Both the position numbers and the translations under genes were made by a program. A stretch of 64,000 bases of DNA, from contig NZ_JAHQUY010000001.1 in NCBI RefSeq assembly GCF_019052365.1, positions 62,001 to 126,000 on the forward strand. The letters run 5' to 3'. Of the stretch, positions 25,667 to 34,444 are shown piece after piece. The stretch is from Leyella stercorea (GTDB taxonomy: Bacteria; Bacteroidota; Bacteroidia; Bacteroidales; Bacteroidaceae). Numbering within the stretch: the first letter of the stretch is position 1; each line of letters starts with the position of its first letter. The notes under the pieces are model-generated. The model worked only from the letters and a program-made list of their open reading frames with translations, ran no database searches and was not told where the DNA came from.

Positions 25667-27379
25667 ATGAAGAAATCTTTACTTTTGACTGCGGCTCTTG
25701 TTATGGCAACAACAGCTGCCAACGCACAGCCGTTTGTTGAAGGCGTTCCGTTCAGCGCACGCCAGTTCGGCAAGCACCTCGTGCCAGCACTTAACGCACA
25801 GGCTCAGCCTTCAAAGCTGCGCGCTGAGAAGAAAAGCAACTATTACTTGCGTCCTGAAGGTGCATTGTTCCAGACTTCTGATAAGACAGGTCAGCTTTGG
25901 GGTACAGTGTATATGTATGTTCCGGGTGCTTACGACGTAAAGTTCAAGAAGCAGGGCTCGGATGCTTATGTTTGGCATCAGAACACCTTCGACTATTACG
26001 GCGATGTAACTGTTAACGATTGCTCAAGCAAAACAGATTATTATTATAAGATTGACGCAAACGGCGACTTCAACTTGAAGAGTCTGTTTGATGGAAGCGA
26101 CGCTGTTCCAACACTTGTTTGCAATACCGACTCGTTCCTCCTTGCTTCTGAGAATCCTTACTTCGGCAACCCCGGCGACCCAGGCAAACACGAATCATTG
26201 GCTTTGATGTACTATTATCCGCGCGTATATTCTGGTATCGACCAAGCTAACCGCCGCGTGACTCCGCTTTCATACACTATGGACCAGGTTAGCGAATTGT
26301 TCTTCGGTGGCATGGACAACGAGTACGTATATGGCTCGGGTACGTTCACACAGGACGGAGCTAAATACACCGCCACCGGCGTTTATCAGTATTTCGACAA
26401 ACCGATGGCTCCGCTGGTCGTAGAAGATATCTTCATTCCGGTTATCTCTAAGGGCTATTATCCTATCGCGAAGGGCAAGTCGCTGCGTATGCAGATCCAC
26501 AACGTGATAGAGCAGGACGGCCAGCGCATTCCTGGCGAAAAGATTCTCTACGAACTCACAGCTACAGAGTCTGAGACTATCGACGTAGGCAGCGTTCCGT
26601 ACGACGATAACACAAGCTACAACGCCTTCACACTCGTGTTCACAAAGAAGAACGCTGAGGGCAAGGCAGAGCGCTTCACAATCGACGAGCCGTTCTACGT
26701 AGTTATCGACGGACTCGACAAGGAAGGCATCGACTGCGGCTTTGAGGTCAGCGAGTTGCCTTACTATTACGACAACTTCGACTCGGCTGTAGGCATGTGG
26801 AGCAAGGACGGCAGTCCGGCTTTCTTCAGCCTCTACAAGGACGTTGCGCTGAAGGTGTCGTTCTCGGCTAAGTACGACTACTGCAACCCGATGTACTACG
26901 TCCTCAACGGACGTGAGGAGAACTACGGCGTTGTGAAGATGGACAACGACGGCACAAGCGGCAAGACTCTCATTCCTGGCGATTTGGTCTTCGACGGTCC
27001 GGCTATCAAGACTAACGACAGCTGGTTCGACGCCAACAACGAGCCTAACTACACCGTAACTTGCGACGCCGACTGGGTTAAGTCAATCACTGCCGACACA
27101 AAGACATGGGCTGAATACGACATCACCGTGCTCAAGGTGGTATGCGACCCGCTGCCTGAGGGCGTTAGCGGACGCAAGTGCGAGCTCCACGTTCAGGGCA
27201 AGACCTGCAAGTCGACATATCCTATCGAGGTTCTGCAGGGCAATGCAGAGGCAGGCGTCAACGGCGTGACAGTTAACGTGGCACGCGACGGCAAGACATA
27301 CAACATCGGCGGACAGCGCGTGGCTGACGACACAAAGGGCCTCGTAATCCGCAACGGCAAGAAATATCTGAACAAGTAA
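25667..27379 (+). CDS. Secreted protein with BACON-like domain and T9SS-style C-terminus
   Basis: This 570-aa protein has a signal peptide (MKKSLLLTAALVMATTAANA) and a large beta-rich body without a recognised catalytic motif. A BACON-like segment lies at about 460-525 (TVTCDADWVKSITADTK ... RKCELHVQGKTCKSTYPIEV). The C-terminal about 40 residues (TYNIGGQRVADDTKGLVIRN-GKK) follow the Prevotella pattern of an N-G-Q/R-V turn, K-G-L-x-I-x-N-G-K-K and a basic end, read here as a T9SS sorting signal by analogy. It has its own promoter and a double hairpin after the stop. The role is unknown; surface or released protein is the best guess. Confidence 0.75.
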   Translation: MKKSLLLTAALVMATTAANAQPFVEGVPFSARQFGKHLVPALNAQAQPSKLRAEKKSNYYLRPEGALFQTSDKTGQLWGTVYMYVPGAYDVKFKKQGSDAYVWHQNTFDYYGDVTVNDCSSKTDYYYKIDANGDFNLKSLFDGSDAVPTLVCNTDSFLLASENPYFGNPGDPGKHESLALMYYYPRVYSGIDQANRRVTPLSYTMDQVSELFFGGMDNEYVYGSGTFTQDGAKYTATGVYQYFDKPMAPLVVEDIFIPVISKGYYPIAKGKSLRMQIHNVIEQDGQRIPGEKILYELTATESETIDVGSVPYDDNTSYNAFTLVFTKKNAEGKAERFTIDEPFYVVIDGLDKEGIDCGFEVSELPYYYDNFDSAVGMWSKDGSPAFFSLYKDVALKVSFSAKYDYCNPMYYVLNGREENYGVVKMDNDGTSGKTLIPGDLVFDGPAIKTNDSWFDANNEPNYTVTCDADWVKSITADTKTWAEYDITVLKVVCDPLPEGVSGRKCELHVQGKTCKSTYPIEVLQGNAEAGVNGVTVNVARDGKTYNIGGQRVADDTKGLVIRNGKKYLNK

Positions 27380-27415
27380 GAATCCTAACTTCTATTTCGT
27401 AATTAGAAACAAAAA

Positions 27416-27486
27416 GGGGTGCGCAAGTTGCTCTGCAACCGCACCCCTATATATAAAAAGGTGCGAAGATTGCGCTGCAACCGCAC
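27416..27486 (+). terminator. Tandem hairpins after the 570-aa secreted protein
   Basis: GGGGTGCGCAAGTTGC-TCT-GCAACCGCACCCC (27416-27447) is a strong stem-loop. A second, related hairpin follows (27460-27486: GGTGCGAAGATTGCGCTGCA-ACCGCAC). There is no long T run, so termination is inferred. Confidence 0.6.
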
Positions 27487-27553
27487 TCGTATATATAATA
27501 TAATGTATAATAATTAGAGAGAGTTAATTAATAAGATAAATAACTTAAACAAT

Positions 27554-30500
27554 ATGATTATGAGAAAAACACTTAGAGTACTTCTCTCTGCGGTGCTGGC
27601 AGCCACAACGTTGGTTCCGTCGGCAACAAACGCGCAGACTCCGTCTACGGGCGGACCGTACGACATCCCGTATTCATGTCTTTGGAACGACCCGACTGTG
27701 CTGTCTACCAAGGAGTGGACCGTTGAAGACAAGAACAACGACGGCATCACTTGGGGATTCAGCAACGACGTGCCCGGCAGTTTCATTAGTTATGTAGGCA
27801 CTACGCAAAAGCAGGATGCCGACGACTGGCTCGTTAGTCCGTACTTGGCATTCGAGGCAGGCAAGACTTATAAGATTGAGACTGGCGGTTTCAAGGCTGC
27901 AGGCGGTGCACAGCAGTTGTCTGTGGCTGTCGGCACAGGCGACGACCCCACAACATACAAGGTTGTAGGCGACTACACCATCTCTGCTACATACGGCGTC
28001 GGTAGCGCTACACCAGTTGAAGGCGAGTTCATTGCTCCTACAACCGGTAAGTATCGCGTAGCGTTCCATTGCACCAGCAACCAGCGCGCTTATCTCCTTC
28101 TCCTTCCGGTGAAGGTGTTTGCCGAGGCAGCTTTGGCTGTGCGCCCGGCAGCAGTAAACGACCTCAACGTAGAGGTTGGCGCCAAGGGTAAAGTGTCGGC
28201 TAAGGTGTCGTTCACAACACCGTCTACCGACTATGCAGGCAATAAGCTCTCTGGTCTTACACGCGTTCAGCTCTATCGCGACTATGTGCAGGTGAAGAAC
28301 TACGACGCTCCTGCTGTAGGCACAAAGATAGAGTGGCAGGACGACGAGGTAGTTACCGGCGAACATTCATACAGCGTAGTAGCTACAGCCAACGACTTGC
28401 GTAGCGACGAAGTTGTAAAGAAGGTGTATGTTGGTTACGACCGTCCGCTTCCTCCGCAGAACATCAAGATCTACGACCACCTCAACGGCAAGGCTACCAT
28501 CACATGGGACCCCGTTTCAGAAGTTGGTATGCATGGTGGATATGTAGATCCGAAGACAGCAGAATACTGCGTGAATACACTTTATTATGGTTATCTTCAG
28601 CCGGTGGAGCAAGGTCTTACAACTACAAAGTGTGTTGTAAACGATGTTAACTACGACGGTGCTCAGGGTGCTGTGCAGTATGCACTTCAGACCTTCGTAG
28701 ACAGCCCGACATCCGACACAGCCGTAGTCAGCGACTATGGACGTGAAGCATTCGTCATTGGTCTGGCACACCCGATTCCTTACTACGAGTCGTTCGCTAA
28801 CAAGAGCCTTCAGAAGGGTCCGTGGATTATCGACGCCAACTGTTCAGGCAAGTTCGGTCTTTCAGAAGACAGCCAGGACGACGACGCAGGCGCACTCGTG
28901 TTCAACCCGTCAACAGGCAGCACTTTGGCTTGCATCCAGGGTCCGAAGGTAGACATCTCTAAGGCAGGCAACCCGCAGCTCGTATTCTGGTACTACGCAT
29001 ATCCTGGCACCGACGGCAAGATAACCGTAAAGGTTAACCGCAACGGTCAGGAGATGAAGGAAGTAGGAACCGTCGATTACAGCAAGCTCAGCGGTTCAAT
29101 TGGCTGGCGTTCTGTATCGTTCGACCTCGCTGGCGTTAGCAACGCAGGCGTAGAGAACGGCTACATCCGTCCTTACTTCTACGCAGAAGGACTTTCTACA
29201 AGCCTCTTAATCGACAATATCAAGATTTACGACGCTGTCGACAACAACCTCTCTGCTGAGCTCGATGCTCCTGCACACGTGCAGAACGGCAAGGTGACTG
29301 TAGTGAACGTAAAGGTTACTAACCTCGGCACAGCAAAGGCAAGCGGCTACAAGGTACACCTCTATGTAGACGGCAAGAAGTATGAGACAGAAGAGGGTGA
29401 AGACCTCGAGCCGAACGCACAAGCTACATACGAGTTCGCATTCACACCGAAACTCGGCGCAAAGAGCTTCAAGGTGAGCGGCGAAGTAGAGTGGGCTGCA
29501 GACGCATTCCAGGACAACAACAAGACTGATGAGGCAACAGTAGGCATCGTTAAGTCGCCGCTTCCGGCAGTCAGCGACCTCGCTGCTTCAGCCAAGGGCG
29601 TGCTCACATGGTCGTCGATGAATGTTGACGGCGCTGTGGTTAAGGACGACTTCGAGACATACACACCGTGGTCTATCAACAACGTAGGCGACTGGACACT
29701 CTACGACGGCGACAAGGGCACTGTATATACCTTCGGTGGTATCCAGCACCCGAACTCAGGCGTAGCACAGGCTTACATCGTCTTTAACCCGTGGCAGGTG
29801 AGCGGCATCACAGGCAGCAACTGGCAGATGTTTGCAGACATCTTCGCGCCTCACTCTGGCGAGCAGTCGATGATGTCAACCGGCACCACAATCGACACCG
29901 GCACACCTACCAACAACTGGCTCATCACTCCGGAGCTTTCGGGCGAGGAGCAGACCGTTTCGTTCTGGGTTAACGCTCCTGGCGACGAGGTAAGCCGCGG
30001 CGAGCAGTATCCGAACTCAGGTCCTGAGACATTCGACCTCTACTACTCTGAGGACGACACCAACCCCAACTCGTTCATCAAGATCAACAAGGACTCTTAC
30101 GAGGCTGTTTACGACTGGAAGCAGTACAACATCGACCTTCCTGAGGGTGCTAAGTACTTCGCTATCGTACACACAAGCACTGGTTCGTTGACATCTTACA
30201 ACTACGAGCCCGACCGTGTATGTGTTGACGATGTTACATACCGTGCAGGCGGCTTGCGTGTAATGGGCTACAACGTATATCGCGACGGCGTTCTCGTTAA
30301 GAAGCTCGACAGCAAGACCACAACCTGGACCGACGACAACTACGCTAACGACAACGGCTACGGCGCAGGCAACCACAAGTACAACGTAATCGTGGTTTAC
30401 GCTAACGGCGAGTCTGACGTGTCTAACACAGCTTACGTAGGCGACCCTGCTGCAGGCATCGGTCTCGTAACAGTTGAAGGCGCAAAGGCAGACAACCGCG

Positions 30501-30595
30501 TATATACCGTAGACGGACAGTACGTAGGCAAGAGCCTCCAGAACCTCAACAAGGGTCTCTACATCCAGAACGGCAAGAAGGTTGTAGTGAAGTAA
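27554..30595 (+). CDS. Large secreted adhesin-like protein (cleaved-adhesin/FnIII domains, T9SS-style C-terminus)
   Basis: This 1013-aa protein starts MIMRKTLRVLLSAVLAATTL, a signal peptide ending near TNAQT (Met at 27560 is also possible). Three jelly-roll, choice-of-anchor-J/cleaved-adhesin-like modules are visible by their DDWLVSPYL (about 95), ACIQGPKVDISKAGNPQLVF (about 455) and NNWLITPELSGEEQTVSFWV (about 785) segments. FnIII-like stretches join them (VNDLNVEVGAKGKVSAKVSF; PPQNIKIYDHLNGKATITW). The C-terminus YTVDGQYVGKSLQNLNKGLY-IQNGKKVVVK is T9SS-like. Similar architectures occur in gingipain-type adhesins; binding target unknown. No promoter is evident upstream. Confidence 0.82.
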   Translation: MIMRKTLRVLLSAVLAATTLVPSATNAQTPSTGGPYDIPYSCLWNDPTVLSTKEWTVEDKNNDGITWGFSNDVPGSFISYVGTTQKQDADDWLVSPYLAFEAGKTYKIETGGFKAAGGAQQLSVAVGTGDDPTTYKVVGDYTISATYGVGSATPVEGEFIAPTTGKYRVAFHCTSNQRAYLLLLPVKVFAEAALAVRPAAVNDLNVEVGAKGKVSAKVSFTTPSTDYAGNKLSGLTRVQLYRDYVQVKNYDAPAVGTKIEWQDDEVVTGEHSYSVVATANDLRSDEVVKKVYVGYDRPLPPQNIKIYDHLNGKATITWDPVSEVGMHGGYVDPKTAEYCVNTLYYGYLQPVEQGLTTTKCVVNDVNYDGAQGAVQYALQTFVDSPTSDTAVVSDYGREAFVIGLAHPIPYYESFANKSLQKGPWIIDANCSGKFGLSEDSQDDDAGALVFNPSTGSTLACIQGPKVDISKAGNPQLVFWYYAYPGTDGKITVKVNRNGQEMKEVGTVDYSKLSGSIGWRSVSFDLAGVSNAGVENGYIRPYFYAEGLSTSLLIDNIKIYDAVDNNLSAELDAPAHVQNGKVTVVNVKVTNLGTAKASGYKVHLYVDGKKYETEEGEDLEPNAQATYEFAFTPKLGAKSFKVSGEVEWAADAFQDNNKTDEATVGIVKSPLPAVSDLAASAKGVLTWSSMNVDGAVVKDDFETYTPWSINNVGDWTLYDGDKGTVYTFGGIQHPNSGVAQAYIVFNPWQVSGITGSNWQMFADIFAPHSGEQSMMSTGTTIDTGTPTNNWLITPELSGEEQTVSFWVNAPGDEVSRGEQYPNSGPETFDLYYSEDDTNPNSFIKINKDSYEAVYDWKQYNIDLPEGAKYFAIVHTSTGSLTSYNYEPDRVCVDDVTYRAGGLRVMGYNVYRDGVLVKKLDSKTTTWTDDNYANDNGYGAGNHKYNVIVVYANGESDVSNTAYVGDPAAGIGLVTVEGAKADNRVYTVDGQYVGKSLQNLNKGLYIQNGKKVVVK

Positions 30596-30623
30596 TTTGC
30601 AAAAAATAGTTAAGATATAAATT

Positions 30624-30682
30624 AAATGCGGGTGCAAATGGTCTGACTTTCAATAAAAAGTCGTACCTTTGCACCCGCATTT
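30624..30682. promoter_or_regulatory. rpsO upstream inverted repeat overlapping the promoter
   Basis: A perfect 15-bp inverted repeat, AAATGCGGGTGCAAA (30624-30638) and TTTGCACCCGCATTT (30668-30682), spans 30 nt. The -7 box TACCTTTG (30664-30671) overlaps the right arm. It could be an operator for rpsO, or a terminator for the adhesin transcript that doubles as promoter DNA. Confidence 0.7.
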
Positions 30683-30714
30683 TGCACAAATAACAATTTA
30701 ATTTTTAAAGTTCT

Positions 30715-30984
30715 ATGTATTTAGATCAGGCAAAAAAACAAGAGATCTTTGGACAGTACGGAAAGTCTAACACTGATACTGGTTCAGCTGAGAGCCAGAT
30801 AGCATTGTTCTCATACCGTATTTCCCATTTGACGGAACATCTTAAGAAGAACCGTAAAGATTATACTACCGCACGTTCTTTGACACAGCTGGTAGGAAAG
30901 CGCCGCGCATTGCTTAACTATCTGTACGACCGCGACATCAATCGCTACCGTGCAATCATCAAGGCCCTCGGCCTCCGTAAGTAA
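30715..30984 (+). CDS. rpsO: 30S ribosomal protein S15
   Basis: This 89-aa protein matches S15 over its full length: a four-helix protein that binds 16S rRNA early in small-subunit assembly. Typical segments are FGKS-type KSNTDTGSAESQIALFSYRI, HLKKNRKDYTTARSLTQLVG, KRRALLNYLYDRDINRYRAI and the C-terminal IKALGLRK. The ATG at 30715 is about 40 nt from the -7 box. It is monocistronic, with a strong terminator 20 nt after the stop. S15 in other bacteria represses its own mRNA; no known autoregulatory structure can be claimed here, but the upstream inverted repeat deserves notice. Confidence 0.98.
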   Translation: MYLDQAKKQEIFGQYGKSNTDTGSAESQIALFSYRISHLTEHLKKNRKDYTTARSLTQLVGKRRALLNYLYDRDINRYRAIIKALGLRK

Positions 30985-31004
30985 TCCGCACAAAGGAAAC
31001 AAGG

Positions 31005-31039
31005 TCCCGCGTACTCAAAGAGAACGCGGGATTTTTTTT
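31005..31039 (+). terminator. Rho-independent terminator of rpsO
   Basis: TCCCGCGT pairs with ACGCGGGA (31005-31012 / 31024-31031), followed by eight Ts. Confidence 0.93.
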
Positions 31040-31071
31040 GTATTTATACTACTTGTCTGAAAAAAAAGTAG

Positions 31072-31079
31072 TAACTTTG
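31072..31079 (+). promoter_or_regulatory. -7 box for typA
   Basis: TAACTTTG, with a candidate -33 TTG about 18 nt upstream (in ACTTGTCT). The box lies 24 nt before the ATG at 31104. Confidence 0.7.
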
Positions 31080-31103
31080 CAGAAGTTTTTTAAGGTATAT
31101 AAA

Positions 31104-32906
31104 ATGCAAGATATTAGAAACATTGCGATTATCGCCCATGTCGACCATGGAAAGACCACGCTTGTCGACAAGATGATGTTGGCGGGCAAGCTGTTCCGTG
31201 ACGGCCAGGATAACAGTGGCCAGGTATTGGACTCCAACGACCTGGAACGAGAACGAGGAATAACTATCCTTTCCAAGAACGTTTCAATCAACTGGAAAGG
31301 CACAAAAATCAATATTATTGACACCCCGGGTCACTCCGATTTCGGTGGTGAGGTAGAGCGCGTGCTCAACATGGCAGACGGTTGTATTCTGCTTGTTGAC
31401 GCATTCGAAGGACCGATGCCGCAGACACGCTTCGTGCTGCAGAAGGCGCTTCAGATCGGTCTGAAGCCGATCGTTGTTGTGAACAAGGTTGACAAGCCCA
31501 ACTGCCGCCCAGAGGAAGTGTACGAAATGGTGTTCGACCTCATGTTCTCACTCAACGCTACCGAAGACCAGCTCGACTTCCCCGTTGTTTACGGTTCGGC
31601 AAAGAACGGCTGGATGGCTGAGGACTATAACGCCCCGACAGACAATATCGACTATCTGCTCGACAAGATTGTAGAAGTGATACCCGCACCGAAAGTGCTT
31701 GATGGTACGCCGCAGATGCTCATCACATCGCTCGACTACTCAAGCTACACCGGTCGTATCGCCGTAGGTCGCGTTCACCGCGGCACGCTCAAGGAAGGCA
31801 TGAACATAACCATCTCTCACCGCGACGGCACTCAGGAGAAGACACGCATCAAGGAAATACACGTGTTCGAGGGAATGGGACAGAAGAAGGTAGACGAGGT
31901 TCACTCTGGCGACATCTGCGCCATCGTAGGTCTGGAGCGCTTCGAAATCGGCGACACCATCTGCGACTTCGAGAACCCCGAGCCGCTGCCTCCTATTGCT
32001 ATCGACGAGCCTACCATGAGTATGCTCTTCACCATCAACGACTCGCCGTTCTTCGGTAAGGAAGGCAAGTTCGTTACATCACGCCACATCAACGACCGCT
32101 TGCAGAAGGAGCTTGAGAAGAACCTTGCGCTGCGCGTGCGTCCGTTCGAGGACACCACGGATAAGTGGATCGTAAGCGGACGCGGTGTGCTCCACCTCTC
32201 TGTGCTCATCGAGACAATGCGTCGCGAGGGCTACGAGCTTCAGGTAGGTCAGCCGCAGGTAATCTACAAGGAGATTGACGGTGTGAAGTGCGAGCCTATC
32301 GAGGAACTTACTATCAACGTGCCCGAGGAGTTCTCGAGCAAGATGATTGATATGGTGACACGCCGCAAGGGCGAGATGACATCTATGCAGACCCTCGGCG
32401 ACCGCGTAGACATCGAGTTCGATATACCGTCGCGCGGCATTATCGGTCTGCGCACCAACGTGCTCACAGCGAGCCAGGGCGAGGCTATCATGGCCCACCG
32501 CTTCAAGGAGTACCAGCCGTACAAGGGCGAGATTACACGCCGTATGAACGGTTCGATGATTGCGCTCGAGACCGGCACAGCCTATGCTTACTCTATCGAC
32601 AAGCTGCAGGATCGCGGCAAGTTCTTCATCGATCCGGGTGAGGAAGTGTACGCAGGTCAGGTGGTAGGCGAGCACGTTCACGACAACGACCTCGTCATCA
32701 ACGTTACGAAGGCAAAGCAGCTCACCAACGTTCGTGCCAGCGGTTCTGACGAGAAGGCGCGCGTGATACCGAAGGTGGTGATGAGTCTTGAGGAGTGCCT
32801 CGAGTACATCAAGGGCGACGAGCTCGTGGAGGTTACTCCGAAGAGCATGCGTATGCGCAAGGTCATTCTCGACCATCTCAGCCGCAAGCGCAGCAACAAA
32901 GACTAA
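31104..32906 (+). CDS. typA: Translational GTPase TypA/BipA
   Basis: From the ATG at 31104 this is a 600-aa GTPase of normal BipA length. It binds ribosomes and is linked to stress and low-temperature ribosome assembly in other bacteria. The G domain shows [13 protein letters not shown] (P-loop), RERGITI (switch I), [12 protein letters not shown] (G3) and VVNKVDKP (G4). It is followed by EF-G-like domains II, III and V and the BipA C-terminal domain ([38 protein letters not shown]). The longer frame from 31038 overlaps the TAACTTTG promoter and cannot be the start. A terminator lies about 30 nt past the stop. Confidence 0.97.
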   Translation: MQDIRNIAIIAHVDHGKTTLVDKMMLAGKLFRDGQDNSGQVLDSNDLERERGITILSKNVSINWKGTKINIIDTPGHSDFGGEVERVLNMADGCILLVDAFEGPMPQTRFVLQKALQIGLKPIVVVNKVDKPNCRPEEVYEMVFDLMFSLNATEDQLDFPVVYGSAKNGWMAEDYNAPTDNIDYLLDKIVEVIPAPKVLDGTPQMLITSLDYSSYTGRIAVGRVHRGTLKEGMNITISHRDGTQEKTRIKEIHVFEGMGQKKVDEVHSGDICAIVGLERFEIGDTICDFENPEPLPPIAIDEPTMSMLFTINDSPFFGKEGKFVTSRHINDRLQKELEKNLALRVRPFEDTTDKWIVSGRGVLHLSVLIETMRREGYELQVGQPQVIYKEIDGVKCEPIEELTINVPEEFSSKMIDMVTRRKGEMTSMQTLGDRVDIEFDIPSRGIIGLRTNVLTASQGEAIMAHRFKEYQPYKGEITRRMNGSMIALETGTAYAYSIDKLQDRGKFFIDPGEEVYAGQVVGEHVHDNDLVINVTKAKQLTNVRASGSDEKARVIPKVVMSLEECLEYIKGDELVEVTPKSMRMRKVILDHLSRKRSNKD

Positions 32907-32935
32907 TTTCTTGTATCGAAATATATACAACAACG

Positions 32936-32973
32936 GGTGTTCCAAGACTGTGAAGTCATGGGACACCTTTTTT
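32936..32973 (+). terminator. Terminator of typA
   Basis: GGTGTTCCA pairs with TGGGACACC (one G-U), followed by six Ts. Confidence 0.88.
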
Positions 32974-33008
32974 CGTATCAAATGCTTGCTTTTATGGAAT
33001 TAATTTGT

Positions 33009-33016
33009 TACATTTG
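33009..33016 (+). promoter_or_regulatory. -7 box for the small HTH gene
   Basis: TACATTTG, 43 nt upstream of the ATG at 33059. Confidence 0.6.
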
Positions 33017-33058
33017 CGGCATGGGAATAGAAAAGATACGAAAAGTCATATGTAGTTT

Positions 33059-33370
33059 ATGATAAACGTTAGTGATGAGAAATGGAAGAGTCTGCCGAAA
33101 GTAAATGACAGACTCAATGAGAGATACGGCGCACCCGGCACCCCTTCGCGCGATGCTTTCGAGGCACGCGCCAAGGCGTGGTATTACGCCGAGTTGCTGA
33201 AAGAAGAGCGCAAGCGCCAGAAGCTTACGCAGCAGCAGCTTGCCGACAAGATTGGCAAGAAGCGCGAGTATATATCTACTATAGAGCGTGGCAACAGCGA
33301 CATGCAGATGTCTACGTTCCTGCAGATAGCCTCTGCGTTAGGACTGCGTTTCTCGCTCGTGGTGGGCTGA
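33059..33370 (+). CDS. XRE-family HTH protein (HigA/antitoxin-like)
   Basis: This 103-aa protein has a C-terminal helix-turn-helix of the XRE/Cro type at about 45-100 (LKEERKRQKLTQQQLADKIG, KKREYISTIERGNSDMQMST, ASALGLRFSLVV). The N-terminal 40 residues (SDEKWKSLPKVNDRLNERYG, SRDAFEARAKAWYYAE) resemble HigA-type antitoxins. HigA-like genes normally sit next to a RelE/HigB toxin, but the bases on either side (32907-33058; 33371-33483) hold no toxin-sized frame. It appears to be an orphan antitoxin or a stand-alone repressor. It has its own promoter after the typA terminator. Confidence 0.82.
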   Translation: MINVSDEKWKSLPKVNDRLNERYGAPGTPSRDAFEARAKAWYYAELLKEERKRQKLTQQQLADKIGKKREYISTIERGNSDMQMSTFLQIASALGLRFSLVVG

Positions 33371-33483
33371 CGGCAAATTAATGTGCGGGTGGGCTGACAA
33401 CAAGTTGGTTAAACCACGCGCCCGAACACAATAATAACGGCTGTTCGGCGTTTATTATTCAGAAAGTGAAAACGTAAACGAAC

Positions 33484-34206
33484 ATGAAAGAAATGAAGAA
33501 AAGAACAATATTGTTGGGCCTTGCCGCAGGCGTGCTGCCGGCAATGGCACAACCAAAGGTCGGCACCGTATCCGTGCTGCCACGTGTGGGTGTGGTTCTC
33601 GCCAATCTGCCCGGCGACAATATTTATATAGCCGGTGGAGTCGGCGACAACATGACTTACTCGGCACGCTACAAGGCAGGCCTGATGGCAGGTGTCGACA
33701 TCGACTGGCAGTTCATGCCCAGCCTCTCTGCCACCATCGGTGCGCAGTACGTGCAGCAAGGCGCCAAGTACGGCAACGACGGCTACAAGGTGCAGGTGTC
33801 GGAAGGCGTGTACAAAGGCACGGGCTACAGCGACTGGAGCACGCAGCTCCATTACATCAACGTGCCTTTGATGCTCAACGCCTACCTCGGTACGGGCTTT
33901 GCCGTTAAAGCCGGTGTGCAGATAGGCTTCTCGCTCTCGGGCAAGATGAAGTACACCGAGCAGCAGTACACGATGACGAAAGATGACGTGAAGTATGAGA
34001 AACCCGAACACGTGAAATATGACCTGAACTCAACGCTTACAAAAGTGACATTCGCTATTCCCGTCGGTGTGAGCTACGAGTTCTCTAACGTCATCCTCGA
34101 CGCGCGCTATAACATCGGACTCACACAGTTCCAGAACATTGACGGCTTCGAGTCGTCGAAGAACCGTGTGTTCACGTTCAGCGTAGCCTATCGTTTGGAA
34201 CTATAA
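33484..34206 (+). CDS. Outer-membrane beta-barrel protein
   Basis: This 240-aa protein has a signal peptide (MKEMKKRTILLGLAAGVLPAMA; Met at 33493 is an alternative start). The mature part is a series of amphipathic beta-strands ending in an aromatic-rich C-terminus (TFSVAYRLEL). Strand pairs such as YKAGLMAGVDIDWQFMPSLS, TIGAQYVQQGAKY, LHYINVPLMLNAYLGTGFAV and IPVGVSYEFSNVILDARYNI follow the pattern of the Bacteroidetes outer-membrane beta-barrel family (PorT-like fold). No substrate can be inferred. The next genes are a small membrane protein and the AmgK-RapZ fusion, on the same strand. Confidence 0.82.
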   Translation: MKEMKKRTILLGLAAGVLPAMAQPKVGTVSVLPRVGVVLANLPGDNIYIAGGVGDNMTYSARYKAGLMAGVDIDWQFMPSLSATIGAQYVQQGAKYGNDGYKVQVSEGVYKGTGYSDWSTQLHYINVPLMLNAYLGTGFAVKAGVQIGFSLSGKMKYTEQQYTMTKDDVKYEKPEHVKYDLNSTLTKVTFAIPVGVSYEFSNVILDARYNIGLTQFQNIDGFESSKNRVFTFSVAYRLEL

Positions 34207-34249
34207 AAACCTGCGACGTCGCCAAAACCAGAACATCAACCGAACAACA

Positions 34250-34444
34250 ATGGAAAAGAAGATAGTAGTCTGCTGCGCCATCATCGTAGCAGGAACATAC
34301 ATACTCTCGCGCTCGTGGTCGATGACCATCGGCGTGGCTCTGCTGCTCTACGCCCTCGACGCCTACCTCACGGCTTGGGTGAAGAAGAAGGACGAGCAGT
34401 ATTACGGAAAAAAGAAAAAGGAAGAAGATGGAGAAACTCATTAA
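34250..34444 (+). CDS. Small membrane protein upstream of the AmgK-RapZ gene
   Basis: This 64-aa protein has one or two hydrophobic helices (KIVVCCAIIVAGTYILS; TIGVALLLYALDAYLTAW) and a very basic then acidic tail (KKKDEQYYGKKKKEEDGETH). Its last 17 nt overlap the start of the AmgK-RapZ gene at 34428, which indicates translational coupling. No family is recognised and the function is unknown. Overlap with a real downstream gene and a normal start support it as real. Confidence 0.65.
   Translation: MEKKIVVCCAIIVAGTYILSRSWSMTIGVALLLYALDAYLTAWVKKKDEQYYGKKKKEEDGETH

Noticed and set aside
31038-31103. Extended typA start giving 622 aa
   Set aside because: The extension lies over the -7 box TAACTTTG and lacks homology; the ATG at 31104 begins the normal TypA sequence.
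33484-34206. Naming the beta-barrel protein PorT, a T9SS component
   Set aside because: Only the general barrel pattern is shared; no specific PorT feature can be cited from sequence alone.
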